A stretch of 64,000 bases of DNA from Embleya sp045207655 (lineage in GTDB: Bacteria; Actinomycetota; Actinomycetes; Streptomycetales; Streptomycetaceae): the NCBI RefSeq assembly GCF_045207655.1, contig NZ_CP108784.1, positions 310,001 to 374,000 on the forward strand, given 5' to 3'. The notes beneath the pieces are model-generated. The model searched no databases, was not told the origin of the DNA, and worked only from the letters and a program-made list of their open reading frames with translations. Within the stretch, counting starts at the first letter, position 1, and every line of letters begins with the position of its first letter. The translations under genes were made by a program, and so were the position numbers. This document shows, piece by piece, positions 1 through 8,625 of this stretch.

Positions 1-394
1 GCCAGTTCGGCGGTCAAAATGTCCAGTTGACGCCGGGGTATTCCGGTCAGTGCGGGATCAGACAAGGTCTTCCGGTCCCATTCCGCAGCCGGGATTTCAT
101 CGCCGGCCGGGGTGGTGGCACCGGACAGTCGGGGGTGGAGGGTGTAGTTCCAGTCCCCGTGGAAGGAGTGTCGGGTCAGGGGCAGTGCGGCCATGTCTGC
201 GTCGCCGATCTTGACGCCGGTCGGATATGTGCCGGTGTCGAGTTCGGCGTGGACGGTGAGGCCACTGCGGCCCGTGGTCGCGGCGATGGTCCGCACGACG
301 ACATCGTGGCTGGTCAGCGGCCGGCCGCGCCAGTTCATGGTGATGTGAGAGAACAGCCGGTGCTCGATCTTGTTCCACTTCGAAGTTCCGGGCC
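1..394 (-). pseudogene. C-terminal part of an ISAzo13-family transposase, cut off by the window edge
   Basis: The minus strand reads in one open frame through KWNKIEHRLFSHITMNW, TGTYPTGVKIGDADMAALPL and FHGDWNYTLHP. This is the conserved C-terminal part of ISAzo13-type DDE transposases, where the last catalytic Glu lies in NKIEH. The matching N-terminal part lies at 1515-2474 on the same strand. The two halves are separated only by an IS4-type remnant, and the protein sequence resumes almost exactly where it was broken (PPGT then SKWNK). The gene is therefore dead by insertion. The 3' end lies beyond base 1. Confidence 0.8.
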
Positions 395-1520
395 AATGCC
401 GTTGCTTGAGTTAGTGAAGTATCGCTGGTTGCAGGGTGACGACCTTGAGTGCGACGCGCCGTGTCGGCTGCCGGTCCTGGGTGTTGATCCGGTAGAAGAG
501 CTTGGAGGAGTACTTTGAGTCCGGCCGCTTGAGGTGTCGGTCTGCCTCGCGCAGGCGCCTGGCGCCGTTGTCGAGTTTCCGGTGCACCTTTGCCGCCAGT
601 ACGGCCAGGAATTTCTTGATCTTCTTGGGTGTGTCCGCGCATTGACGCACCACGCTGCGCCGGGCTTGAGGACTTTGACGAACGAGACCCGGTCGGGATC
701 GATACCGTTGTCGTCGGCCGGCGACACGATGACCCTCGTGAGGCAGTGGTGCACGACCAGGTGCGCCCAGATCTCCTGCCGCACCAGTTCCGGGTCTGCC
801 GAGCGCAGGACTTCGGCGGGTCCGCGCTGGAAGGTCTTGATCTGCCGGAATGCCGACTCCGCCTCCCATCCGGCGTGGTACAGCCGGGCCGGCTCCGCCG
901 CCGGATACGCAGTCGGGTCCAGAAGATCGGTCAGCGGCCGGATCACCTCGCCGCCGTCGACGCGGTACTCGATCACCCGCACGGTCACTCCGCCCGGATG
1001 CGAGGCCCGTTGGCCGGCCAGGCTCATCCTCGCCAGACAGGTGCCGTCCGGCAGGTGCTCTACCGGACGTGCCGCGACGCTCGAACGGGCCCGGATCAGA
1101 AGGTGCGCCCCGGCCCCGGTGTAGGCCTTCCACAGCGCCACCCCGGGAAAGCCGCGGTCCATGGATGACCAGCAGCCGAGTCCGCCGTCTTGATCGCCGG
1201 CTCAGGCTCACCGCCGCTGAAGCCGCCCACCGCCGCGTCGATCTGCGCGTGCGTGCCGCACTCGGTCAGTGTCACCACCCTCACCTGAGGGAACCCCGCC
1301 GGCAGGCCGTTCCTGGTCGGCCCGCCGAACGCCGCCCGGTTCGCCTTCGTGTCCGGCGCGTCCAGCACGAACCCGTCCACCGCGGCCAGCCGCATCCCGC
1401 GATGGAAGGAGCCCTCCAGGCCGACCGAGGCCAAGGGGCCGGCCGGCTCGCGGAACAGGGACTCCAAAGCCCCTGGTCCCAGGCGCCTGCGTGCCCGCGC
1501 GAACGACGACTTGGGGTGCC
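395..1520 (-). pseudogene. IS4-type transposase remnant nested in the ISAzo13 gene
   Basis: Three successive minus-strand frames spell an IS4-like DDE transposase that lacks its N-terminal third. From about 1520 to 1170 comes KSSFARARRRLG, then LAAVDGFVLDAPDTKANRAA. From 1162 to about 650 comes ADR/MDRGFPG, a partly conserved second catalytic region, then YHAGWEAESAFRQIKTF. From about 640 to 411 comes KIKKFLAVLAAKVHRKL, ending LKVVTLQPAILH and a stop. At least two frameshifts separate these blocks, so no full protein is made. The sequence around 395-415 (CAATGCCGTTGCTTGAGTTA) is probably the terminal inverted repeat. The other end is missing: the junction near 1515 falls inside transposase coding sequence, so the element was also truncated. 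Confidence 0.72.
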
Positions 1521-2474
1521 AGGTGGAAAGTGCAGGACGGTGATGGTCAGCCCGCACTCGTCGGCGAGAGCGGGCAGGTCCTTCTTGAACAGGTGGGAGT
1601 CGGCGGAGTTCGCCCCGCCGGAGTCGGCGGTGATCAGCAGCCGGGTCACGCCCGAGTAGGCCTGCCGGCCCTGCTGGTTCCACCAGCGGCGGATGGATTC
1701 CACCGCGAAGGCCGCTGTATTGCGGTCGGTTCCCACGTTCACCCAGCCGGTGTCCTGTCCCAGGTCGTAGACGCCGTAGGGGATCGCGATCTGGGTGTCG
1801 GGGTCTGTGAAGTCGTGGTCCGGGGCGATGATCGGCGCCCCTTTGGGGCGGTAGGTGCGGCCCGCTCGGGCGAAGTCGCCGATCGGCTCCTTCTTCTTCG
1901 CGTCCACGCTCACCACCGGCAGGCATTGGGTCAGGAACCGTTCGACCGTGGCGTTGATGTGCCGGAACTGGGCGTCGCGGTCGGGGACATGGCTTCCGGC
2001 GCGGGTCTTGGCCATGCCTTGGAGACTGAAGCCCATCGAGCGCAGCAGTTTGCCCACGGCCGGGGCGCTGATCGGATGGCCCGTGGCGGTCAACTCCCTG
2101 GCCAGGTCCCGCAACGAGGCCGTGGTCCAGCGCAGCGGGGAGATCGGATCGCCGACTTTCCGCGGCTCGATCAGGGCCTCGAGCGCCGGCACCAGGCCAG
2201 GGTCGCGCTCGGCGGCCGGTCTGCGTCCGCCGCCGGGGCGGCGCACCCGTCCCAGGACCGGGGCACCGCTTGCGAGTTCGTCGCGCCCCCGCGTGATGGT
2301 CGACTCCGACACCTCCGCCGGCCTGGCAATCGCCGCGGTCCCGCCGTGCCCGAGGGCATCGGCTTCCAGGGCCAGGTACAGGCGGCGCTGCCGCTCATCC
2401 AGATGCGGCAGCATCGACGCGAACTTCACGTCCAGCACGGCCAGGACGGCCAGGACGGCTTCCGTGATTCCCAC
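1515..2474 (-). pseudogene. N-terminal part of the ISAzo13-family transposase
   Basis: From ATG at 2474 the minus strand encodes about 320 residues of an ISAzo13-type transposase. It has an N-terminal helix-turn-helix region, then SVDAKKKEPIGDFARAGRTY with the first catalytic Asp, VNVGTDRNTAAFAVESIRRW, and LLITADSGGANSADSHLFK with the second Asp, up to LTITVLHFPPGT. After that the frame runs into the nested IS4 remnant and is meaningless. The missing C-terminal part is found at 1-394. Both halves are well conserved, so the insertion that split the gene may be younger than the decay of the IS4 copy would suggest. A later recombination replacing the IS4 5' end is another possibility. Confidence 0.8.
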
Positions 2475-2542
2475 GGATCCCCTCTATCACGTCACAGACC
2501 GCACGTGCCCAGAATCGCGCAGTAGTTGGTTGACGGCTCCTG

Positions 2543-2833
2543 AACCGCTTCCGGTTCGTCGCCGACCACCAACGCCGGTTCGGCGTGAAGCGGCTGTGCC
2601 GGGTCCTGGAACTGTCCAGGTCGGCTTCTACCGATGGGCGAACTCGGTCTCGACCCGCGCCGCGAGGGCGGAGGCCGACGCGCGTCTCGCCGCCCGGATC
2701 CGACGGATCCACGCCGACTCCGACAAGACCTACGGCTCCCCGCGGGTGACCGCCGAACTGCGGGAAGAAGGATTCCGGATCAACCACAAGCGAGTCGAAC
2801 GGGTCATGCGCGCGCACCGCATCGTCGGACTGA
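2543..2833 (+). pseudogene. IS3-family OrfB (integrase) fragment, frameshifted
   Basis: The plus strand reads NRFRFVADHQRRFGVKRLCR, then VLELSRS. One base is missing, and the next frame continues GFYRWANSVSTRAARAEADA and YGSPRVTAELREEGFRINHK up to RVMRAHRIVGL. This is the HTH_21-type N-terminal part of an IS3-family OrfB transposase. The catalytic integrase core that should follow is absent, because the next bases form the terminator of the neighbouring permease operon. Only a short dead fragment remains. Confidence 0.75.
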
Positions 2834-2839
2834 ATCACA

Positions 2840-2875
2840 ATCGGCGTCGCCCCCTCTCGTGGGGGCGACGCCGAT
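2840..2875 (-). terminator. Rho-independent-type hairpin downstream of the FtsX permease
   Basis: ATCGGCGTCGCCCCC at 2840-2854 pairs perfectly with GGGGGCGACGCCGAT at 2861-2875 around a TCTCGT loop. It starts about 40 bases after the stop codon of the minus-strand permease gene. A perfect 15-bp GC-rich stem just past a stop codon fits a transcription terminator. There is no long U-tract, which is usual in actinomycetes. Confidence 0.75.
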
Positions 2876-2915
2876 CGAGTCTCAGCCGCGGCGGATCACG
2901 CCGAGCGCGGACGGC

Positions 2916-5237
2916 TCACTCCGTGCGCAGTCCGTCCGGCCGCATCATCCGCCACAGCGGCGGCAGGCTCAGCGCCGTGACCAGCAGCACCACGCCCGCG
3001 CCGATCCCGGTCATCGACGCCATGCTCGTCCAGTCCAGGGCAACCGGACGGCCCACCATCTTGAGCAGGACCGCGCCGAGCCCCACTCCCGTGCACACCG
3101 CGAGGACCAGGCCCAACACGACGGGCACCGCGGTCTGCCACAGGATCGACCAACTCAGCGTGGTGCGCTTGGTGCCGAACGCGACGAGCACCGACAACAA
3201 CTTCCGGCGCTCGCGCAGTTGCTCCAACGTCGACACCAACAGACTCACCCCGATCAGCAGCAGCACGGCGGTCGTCCCGATGAGCAGGCCGTTGCGCACG
3301 TTGGCGAACCGCTTGTTCACCTCGGTCTCGCTCAGGTCGAAGACGTCCAACAGCGGATCGATCCGACCCGCGGTGTTGCGCACCCGGTCGCGCGCGTCCG
3401 AAACGGCGGGGTCCAGGCGCACGTCCACCGAATACGACACGCTCCCGGCCGCCCCGGCCGGCAGCGTGCTCGGCGTCGTCAGCACACCGTGGTATTTCCG
3501 CCCCGCAGCGTCCCCGCGCGGGGTCGCCGGCTTGACGCCGGCCGGGATCTGCCACGGCGTGGCCTTGCCGTTCTCGTTGTGCATGCCGTGCTTCGGGTCG
3601 ATGAACACCTTGCTGCCGGGTCGGACGAGCGAGTTGCTCTCCGGGTCCGGCCCGGCCAGCACGAAGGTGTCACCCTCCGCGCACCTCTCGATTCCGGCCA
3701 GTTCGCGCAGCGCCTCGCACGTCCCGATGGTCAGCGAAGCGCTGAACCGGGCGTTCTCGGGGGCGTCGGCCATCGAGGTGGTCGCGTAGGCGGTGGCGCC
3801 GCGCACGCCCTTGGTCTCCTTGAGACCCTGGGTGATCGCCTCGATCCGATCGCTACCGATCTTGGTTTGTGCCATGACCGACATCTGCGCCCGGTCGGGA
3901 TTCTGACCGGTCGAGATGACGTAGTCGCCCTCGACGCCGCCGAACAGCATCTGAAGCGCGATGGCACCGGCCACCGCGACCGCGATGCCGTTGACCGAAC
4001 GAGCCGCTGCACCGCTGCCCACCTGGAGCCGGCGCACCGCGAGTTGCCACGGCAGCCCACCCCCGCCGAGGCGCCCGACGACGGCTTCGACCAGCCACGG
4101 CAGCATCGCCGTGACACCGACCAGCAGCAGCACGGTGCCGCCGACCACCTGGACCTCGTTGAAGTCCCCATGGTCCGTGCCCCGGCGCATCATCGGGGCC
4201 AGCACCGCGACACCGGCGAGCGGCACGAGCAGACGCCACCAGAGCCGGCGCCGGACGGGCGTCGCCGTGCGCACCACGCCCAGCGGCTCGATCACCACGC
4301 CGCGCAGGGGGAGCATGGTCACCGCGACGGAGGCGGCCGGCACCACGAGGAGCACAAGCGCCAACAGCGGCAGGCTCGGGTCCAGGTCGGCGGGGAAGAC
4401 GCTCAGGTCGAACATCGAGCCCAGGGGCGCCAGTTGCCGTCCGCCCAGGAAGAAGAGGGCGCCGAGGAGCAGCCCGACCAGCGATCCCGCGAGCGCCTCG
4501 CCGGCGGCGATCCGGCGCACCGTGCGGGCGTCGGCGCCGACCAGGCGCAACGCCGCGAGCCGGCGGTCGCGCCGTTCGCCGCCGAATCGCACGGCGGTGG
4601 CGATGAAGACGGCGACCGGCGTCAGCAGGGCGACGAACATGAAGATGACGAGCAGGAGCAGCCGCGGACCGTACGGATCACTGACGCGGTCGTTGCCGAA
4701 CCGCGAGATCCGCTCCACGTTCAGCGAATCCGGCGCCAGGCTGTTACTGCCCGCGTAGTAGGCCAGCTCGTCCGGTCCGAGCAGACCGGCGTCGCCGATC
4801 CTGCCGACGGTGCGGTACGGGAACCGTTCCTTGAGCAGTCGCCCCTCGCCGGAGGCGAGCAGGTCGGCCAGTGCGGGCGAGACCACGATCTCGCCGGGTG
4901 CGGGTATTTTCGTCAACCCCGGCGGCACCGGGGCCTGCGGCCCCTCGGCCCGGAGGAGCCGGCCGCGGATCTTGGTCTGCTTGTACTGGGAGTCGGCGCG
5001 GCCGACGAGCAGGGTGTTCGCAGCGGCCGGTGGCTTCGTCGACGACATCGAGGCGTCGTCGCGACCCCGATCGCGCTTCTCCCGGGCCGAGAGGGCGTCG
5101 GGGATCGCGGTGGTCAGGAGCAGCAGCGCCACGCCGAGCCCGACGCCGACCGCGGTCAGCAGCGTACGGGTCCAGCCCTCGCGACCTCCGGTGACCGCGA
5201 AGCCGAAGCCCATCCTGAGCTCACGGAACCACGTCAT
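2916..5237 (-). CDS. FtsX-like ABC transporter permease
   Basis: This 773-residue membrane protein has the layout of MacB/FtsX-type permeases. One transmembrane helix lies near the N-terminus (LLTAVGVGLGVALLLLTTAI, about residues 27-46), followed by extracytoplasmic segments and two blocks of three helices. The last block contains LLIGTTAVLLLIGVSLLVST and VVLGLVLAVCTGVGLGAVLL. Such permeases work with a cytoplasmic ATPase to move lipids, peptides or antibiotics, or to transmit mechanical force to the envelope. Its ATG at 5237 overlaps the stop of the ATPase gene (ATGA), so the two are translationally coupled. A PadR regulator heads the operon, an arrangement common for drug-responsive exporters in actinomycetes. 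The substrate is unknown. Confidence 0.9.
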   Translation of the reverse strand: MTWFRELRMGFGFAVTGGREGWTRTLLTAVGVGLGVALLLLTTAIPDALSAREKRDRGRDDASMSSTKPPAAANTLLVGRADSQYKQTKIRGRLLRAEGPQAPVPPGLTKIPAPGEIVVSPALADLLASGEGRLLKERFPYRTVGRIGDAGLLGPDELAYYAGSNSLAPDSLNVERISRFGNDRVSDPYGPRLLLLVIFMFVALLTPVAVFIATAVRFGGERRDRRLAALRLVGADARTVRRIAAGEALAGSLVGLLLGALFFLGGRQLAPLGSMFDLSVFPADLDPSLPLLALVLLVVPAASVAVTMLPLRGVVIEPLGVVRTATPVRRRLWWRLLVPLAGVAVLAPMMRRGTDHGDFNEVQVVGGTVLLLVGVTAMLPWLVEAVVGRLGGGGLPWQLAVRRLQVGSGAAARSVNGIAVAVAGAIALQMLFGGVEGDYVISTGQNPDRAQMSVMAQTKIGSDRIEAITQGLKETKGVRGATAYATTSMADAPENARFSASLTIGTCEALRELAGIERCAEGDTFVLAGPDPESNSLVRPGSKVFIDPKHGMHNENGKATPWQIPAGVKPATPRGDAAGRKYHGVLTTPSTLPAGAAGSVSYSVDVRLDPAVSDARDRVRNTAGRIDPLLDVFDLSETEVNKRFANVRNGLLIGTTAVLLLIGVSLLVSTLEQLRERRKLLSVLVAFGTKRTTLSWSILWQTAVPVVLGLVLAVCTGVGLGAVLLKMVGRPVALDWTSMASMTGIGAGVVLLVTALSLPPLWRMMRPDGLRTE

Positions 5238-5914
5238 GCGGCACGCGCCATGTCACGCGACTTCCCGTCGCGGACGACGATCTCCCGGTCGGAGTAGGCG
5301 GCGACGCGTACCTCGTGGGTGACCAGCACGACGGCGGCGTCGGTGGACCGGGCGGCCTGAGTCAGCAGCTTCATCACGCGCTCGCCGTTGATGGAGTCCA
5401 GGGCACCGGTGGGTTCGTCCGCGAAGACCACCCGCGGACCGGTGACCAGGGCGCGGGCCACGGCCACGCGTTGTCCCTGGCCGCCCGACACCTCGCCGGG
5501 GCGCTTGTTCGCGATCTCGGAGACCTCCAGGCGGTCCATCCATTCGACCGCGCGCGTCTCGGCGGCGGCACGCTTGACGCCGTTCAGGCGCAGCGGCAGG
5601 GCGACGTTCTCGACGCAGGTCAGTTCGGGGACGAGTTGCCCGAACTGGAAGACGAAGCCGAAGTCGCTGCGGCGCAGCGCGCTGCGACCGGCGTCCGACA
5701 TGGTGGACAGTTCGCGGCCGGCGTAGCGGATCGAACCGGAGTCGGGGCGCACGATGCCGGCCAGGCAGTGCAGCAGGGTCGACTTGCCCGAGCCGGACGG
5801 GCCCATGACCGCGACGACCTCGCCGGCCCGGATGGCGAACTCGGCGCCGTCGAGGGCGGCGGTGGTGCCGTAGGTCTTGTGCAGATCCTGCGCGAACAGT
5901 AGGGCGTCGGTCAC
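5234..5914 (-). CDS. ABC transporter ATP-binding protein (MacB/LolD type)
   Basis: This 226-residue nucleotide-binding subunit powers the adjacent FtsX-like permease. Walker A is GPSGSGKST, the signature motif is VSGGQGQR, Walker B is VVFADEPTG and the switch His lies in VTHEV. The GTG start at 5914 was chosen because GGAGG sits seven bases upstream, and the GTG overlaps the TGA stop of the padR gene (GTGA). The C-terminus overlaps the permease start (ATGA). All three genes therefore look co-translated. The PSGSGKSTLLHCLAGI and FQFGQLVPELT segments are typical of the LolD/MacB branch rather than of importers. Confidence 0.93.
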   Translation of the reverse strand: MTDALLFAQDLHKTYGTTAALDGAEFAIRAGEVVAVMGPSGSGKSTLLHCLAGIVRPDSGSIRYAGRELSTMSDAGRSALRRSDFGFVFQFGQLVPELTCVENVALPLRLNGVKRAAAETRAVEWMDRLEVSEIANKRPGEVSGGQGQRVAVARALVTGPRVVFADEPTGALDSINGERVMKLLTQAARSTDAAVVLVTHEVRVAAYSDREIVVRDGKSRDMARAA

Positions 5915-6435
5915 TTCCGTACCTCCAGGGAGAGTTCGCCGAGACGGGCGGTGGTGAGTTCGAGCCACCGGATGTCGGCTTCGAGGTGGAAGAGTGCGTG
6001 GTCGCAGATCAGCCGGTCGCTCAGGTCGCCGTTGAGCTTGCGGGTGGTGAGTTCCCGCATCAGCCGCAGGTGCTCGGAGCGTTGGACGTCGAGCAGGTCC
6101 GCCGCGTCGCGACCGCTGAGGAGGGCGAGGACGACCTTGGTGTAGAGGGTCGACTGGAGATAGGGCTCGGGCTTCTCGGGCTGGGCGAGCCACTGCTCGA
6201 CGTCGGTGACGCCGGCGTCGGTGATGGCGTAGCGCTTGCGCTCGGGGCCACCGCTCGTCTCGATGCCGTCTATCGCGACGAGGCCGTTCTTCAGCAGGCG
6301 CGACATGGTCGAGTAGACCTGACCGTAGGCCAGGGGGCGGTCGTGCCCGAACCGCTCGTCGAACTCGCGCTTGAGGTCGTAGCCGTGACAGGGACCGGAC
6401 TCCAGGAGCCCGAGAAGGGTGTGACCGATGGACAT
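5911..6435 (-). CDS. PadR family transcriptional regulator
   Basis: This 174-residue protein has the N-terminal winged helix of PadR regulators (MSIGHTLLGLLESGPCHGYD, then GQVYSTMSRLLKNGLV) and a helical C-terminal dimerisation region with the usual E-R-K-x-Y-x-I-T motif (ERKRYAITDAG). It is the first gene of the PadR / ATPase / FtsX operon and most likely represses it until a ligand, often an antibiotic or peptide, is bound. The ATG at 6435 is preferred over longer readings because it begins exactly at the conserved family start. A perfect inverted repeat lies just upstream and is probably its operator. Confidence 0.9.
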   Translation of the reverse strand: MSIGHTLLGLLESGPCHGYDLKREFDERFGHDRPLAYGQVYSTMSRLLKNGLVAIDGIETSGGPERKRYAITDAGVTDVEQWLAQPEKPEPYLQSTLYTKVVLALLSGRDAADLLDVQRSEHLRLMRELTTRKLNGDLSDRLICDHALFHLEADIRWLELTTARLGELSLEVRK

Positions 6436-6443
6436 GCAGAGCA

Positions 6444-6475
6444 CTATACACACTATGTATACCCATGATGTATAG
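6444..6475. promoter_or_regulatory. Probable PadR operator/promoter
   Basis: CTATACA (6444-6450) and TGTATAG (6469-6475) form a perfect inverted repeat. Between them lies a second AT-rich, near-palindromic core, CACTATGTATACCCATGA. The site begins only nine bases before the padR start codon in an otherwise GC-rich region. PadR proteins commonly bind ATGT/ACAT-like inverted repeats in their own promoters, so autoregulation is the likely role. The match is by eye. Confidence 0.6.
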
Positions 6476-6639
6476 CTCTCTGCTGCTCCGCACGTGGACC
6501 GGGCATGACGGCGCAAGGCCCGCCTGAACCGGCCCCACCCGAGCTACCCGACCGCCACGTCGGCCACGTCCGACCCGACTCCGTCTCCGCCGCCTCAACC
6601 CCGCCGGCTGCGCGTGTCGGCGTACTGAGGAATGTGCTC

Positions 6640-7199
6640 AGCCAAGTACGGACGCGGTCGCGCACGTGTTGGTGGAACGCGCCACGCAACTGGTCTTCGT
6701 CGACGACGTGCATCTGCTCGACACCCGTACCCGGTCGGGCGCGGAGACGTCGGACCAGATGAAATATCTCGGCGAGCGCATCCCGGCGACGTTCGTCTAC
6801 GCCGGTGTCGATGTCGACGGCTCCGCATTGTTGACCGGGGCCCGCGGCCGGCAGATCGCGGGGCGTTTCAAGCTGTTGCGCCACACTCCCCTGCCGTATG
6901 GGACGCACGTGCGCAGGGACACCTGGGTGGACCTGGTCGGCGACATGGAGGGCGCGCTGCGGCTGCGCCGACATCGGGCGGGCACCCTGGAGCGACACGC
7001 GGGATACCTGCACCGGCGCACGGGCGGGGCGATGGGAAGCCTGTCCCATCTGATCCGCGAAGCGGCGCTGACATCGATCGAGGACGGAACCGAAAGGATC
7101 ACCAAGGCCTTGTTGGACGGTGTCGGGTTGGACGTGCGCGCGGAACACCGGTCGCGGCCCGCACGCGAAACGGGTGAGGGAAGCGGGAAGGGCTTTTGA
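6640..7199 (+). pseudogene. TniB-like transposition ATPase, 5'-truncated
   Basis: The frame ending at 7199 contains Walker B of a TniB/TnsC-like AAA ATPase (LVFVDDVHLLDTRTRSG), then IPATFVYAGVDVDGSALL, GRQIAGRFKLLRHTPLPYGT, RTGGAMGSLSHLIREAALTS and ITKALLDGVGLD. TniB helps the transposase choose a target. The N-terminal third with Walker A is missing upstream, where the sequence no longer reads as protein, so the gene is broken. It is followed by a TniQ-like remnant in the usual tnsB-tniB-tniQ order. Confidence 0.75.
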
Positions 7200-7297
7200 C
7201 GCCCGTTCGGTGCCATCCCCGCCTACCCGCCCCCGGCCCCCGGCCCGCCCGGGCCGCGTTGAGTGGTTCGGGCCCGTCACGGAAAGTCGTTCACGCG

Positions 7298-8151
7298 ATG
7301 CGTTCTTTCGTCCGACCCTCGCGCGGCTTGGCGCGTGTGGCGCCACTGCCCCGTGAGACCACGGCCTCGTTCGTCGCCCGCCTGGCGGCGCGCAACCACG
7401 TGAGCGAGGCCGTCCTGTTCGACCACGTCGGGATACCGCGGCCGGGGGTGACCGACACGAGGTCCAAGGGCGCCAACGTGTTCTACGAGGTGGAGGAGTT
7501 GTACTTCAACGCGCCGGCCCGGCGTGCGATCGCGTGGGTGGCGGGCGTGCCGGAGGAACACCTGCGGCGGGCGTTGCCCCAGTGGGAGCCGGGTCTGGCA
7601 TCCCGTGGTGCGACCGGGCGCCCCGTGCCCGATATCGGTTGTCGGGGCTGCCGTCGGTGGGGGGATGCCCGGGGTGTGTGGCTCGGCGTACGGGTCGTGT
7701 GGGGTCGGTGCGTCAGTACCTCGGGGATCATCAACTGGTCTGTGTGGAACACCGGTTGTGGCTGTTGCATCGTCACACTCTCGAGGGTGAGGACTTCCCG
7801 GTCCTGCGTGTCGATCTGTCCCGGGTGCCCGAGGTCCTCGCGGCTCGTCGTGGGCATCTGCGTCTTCTGCGGGGCGACGACGGTCACGGCGTTCACGCGT
7901 TCCGCCGTGCGGTGTCGGTGACCCAGGGATGGCGTCGTGATCGTGTGGGCGAGGAACGCATCCGGCCCGCTCGTGCCGAGCGGATCGGGCGGGGGAAAGA
8001 CGTCGAGTTGTGGTATGTCCTGACTCGGGAGGCTTTGGTATATCCCGAGGCGGTGTTGTTGGCCGGAGTCCTCAACGAGGTGCGGTGGGGGTGGCATCCC
8101 CACACATCCGAGACCGGCCGGGGACGGGCCACCCGCCGAAGGCGGCCGTGA
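7298..8151 (+). pseudogene. TniQ-like zinc protein, frameshifted
   Basis: From ATG 7298 one frame reads VAPLPRETTASFVARLAARN, the start of the TniQ domain. Around 7610-7660 the homology passes to the next frame, which reads LPSVGGCPGCVARRTG, HQLVCVEHRLWLLHR and VPEVLAARRGHLRLLR. The Cys and His residues suit the zinc-binding middle of the family. TniQ proteins work with TnsB-like transposases and TniB ATPases. One frameshift inactivates this copy. A second, shorter TniQ start is found at about 28.2 kb with the same motif (VAPLSGETTWSFVSRVAG). Confidence 0.65.
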
Positions 8152-8521
8152 CGTGGGTCGCGAGTCCTTCCCGGGCCTCGCCCACGGATGAACCCCGGGG
8201 AGGGCGCCACCCCGGGCGGATCACCGGATCCGAACACCACCCGATGAAACAGAGCAACCCACCCGGAACCGCAACACACCCCGGCGGGAAACCGCAGGAC
8301 GACACGACACCGGGGTGCAGGCCGGCCGGCCCCGGCACGCGCAAAGACCGACCACGAAACCCTCTCGATCCGCGTCAATCAACATGCGAACCCGCAGGCC
8401 ACCACACCCGACACCACCCACAAAACCCGAGCGGCGACAACAACCCTATTGGGTCCCTGTCCGGAACCTTCGTGGCACCTCACACCGTGCGGCGCCCTCG
8501 CGCCAGCCTTCGCGGACAACG
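8152..8521. other. Intergenic stretch without a recognisable gene
   Basis: No frame on either strand carries a recognisable domain. The sequence is proline/threonine-codon-like on the plus strand in several frames, which is typical of decayed GC-rich DNA. It lies between the TniQ remnant and the terminator hairpin at 8522. Confidence 0.5.
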
Positions 8522-8555
8522 GCCGCGGCCCCGTAGGAACGGGGCCGCGGCTTTT
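8522..8555 (+). terminator. Strong 13-bp hairpin followed by four T
   Basis: GCCGCGGCCCCGT (8522-8534) pairs perfectly with ACGGGGCCGCGGC (8539-8551) around AGGA and is followed by TTTT on the plus strand. It lies 70 bases downstream of the minus-strand lectin gene, so it could end transcription from both sides. Confidence 0.7.
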
Positions 8556-8625
8556 GCACCTGGCTGTGGTGGACGTCGGCGGCCTTCAAGCGTGCTGTGG
8601 TCGCTGCCCCCGGTCTACCGGTCGG

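Noticed and set aside
2634..5297. A long plus-strand frame opposite the FtsX permease
   Set aside because: Its translation is full of Gln/His/Arg with no domain, whereas the opposite strand encodes a typical permease with membrane helices.
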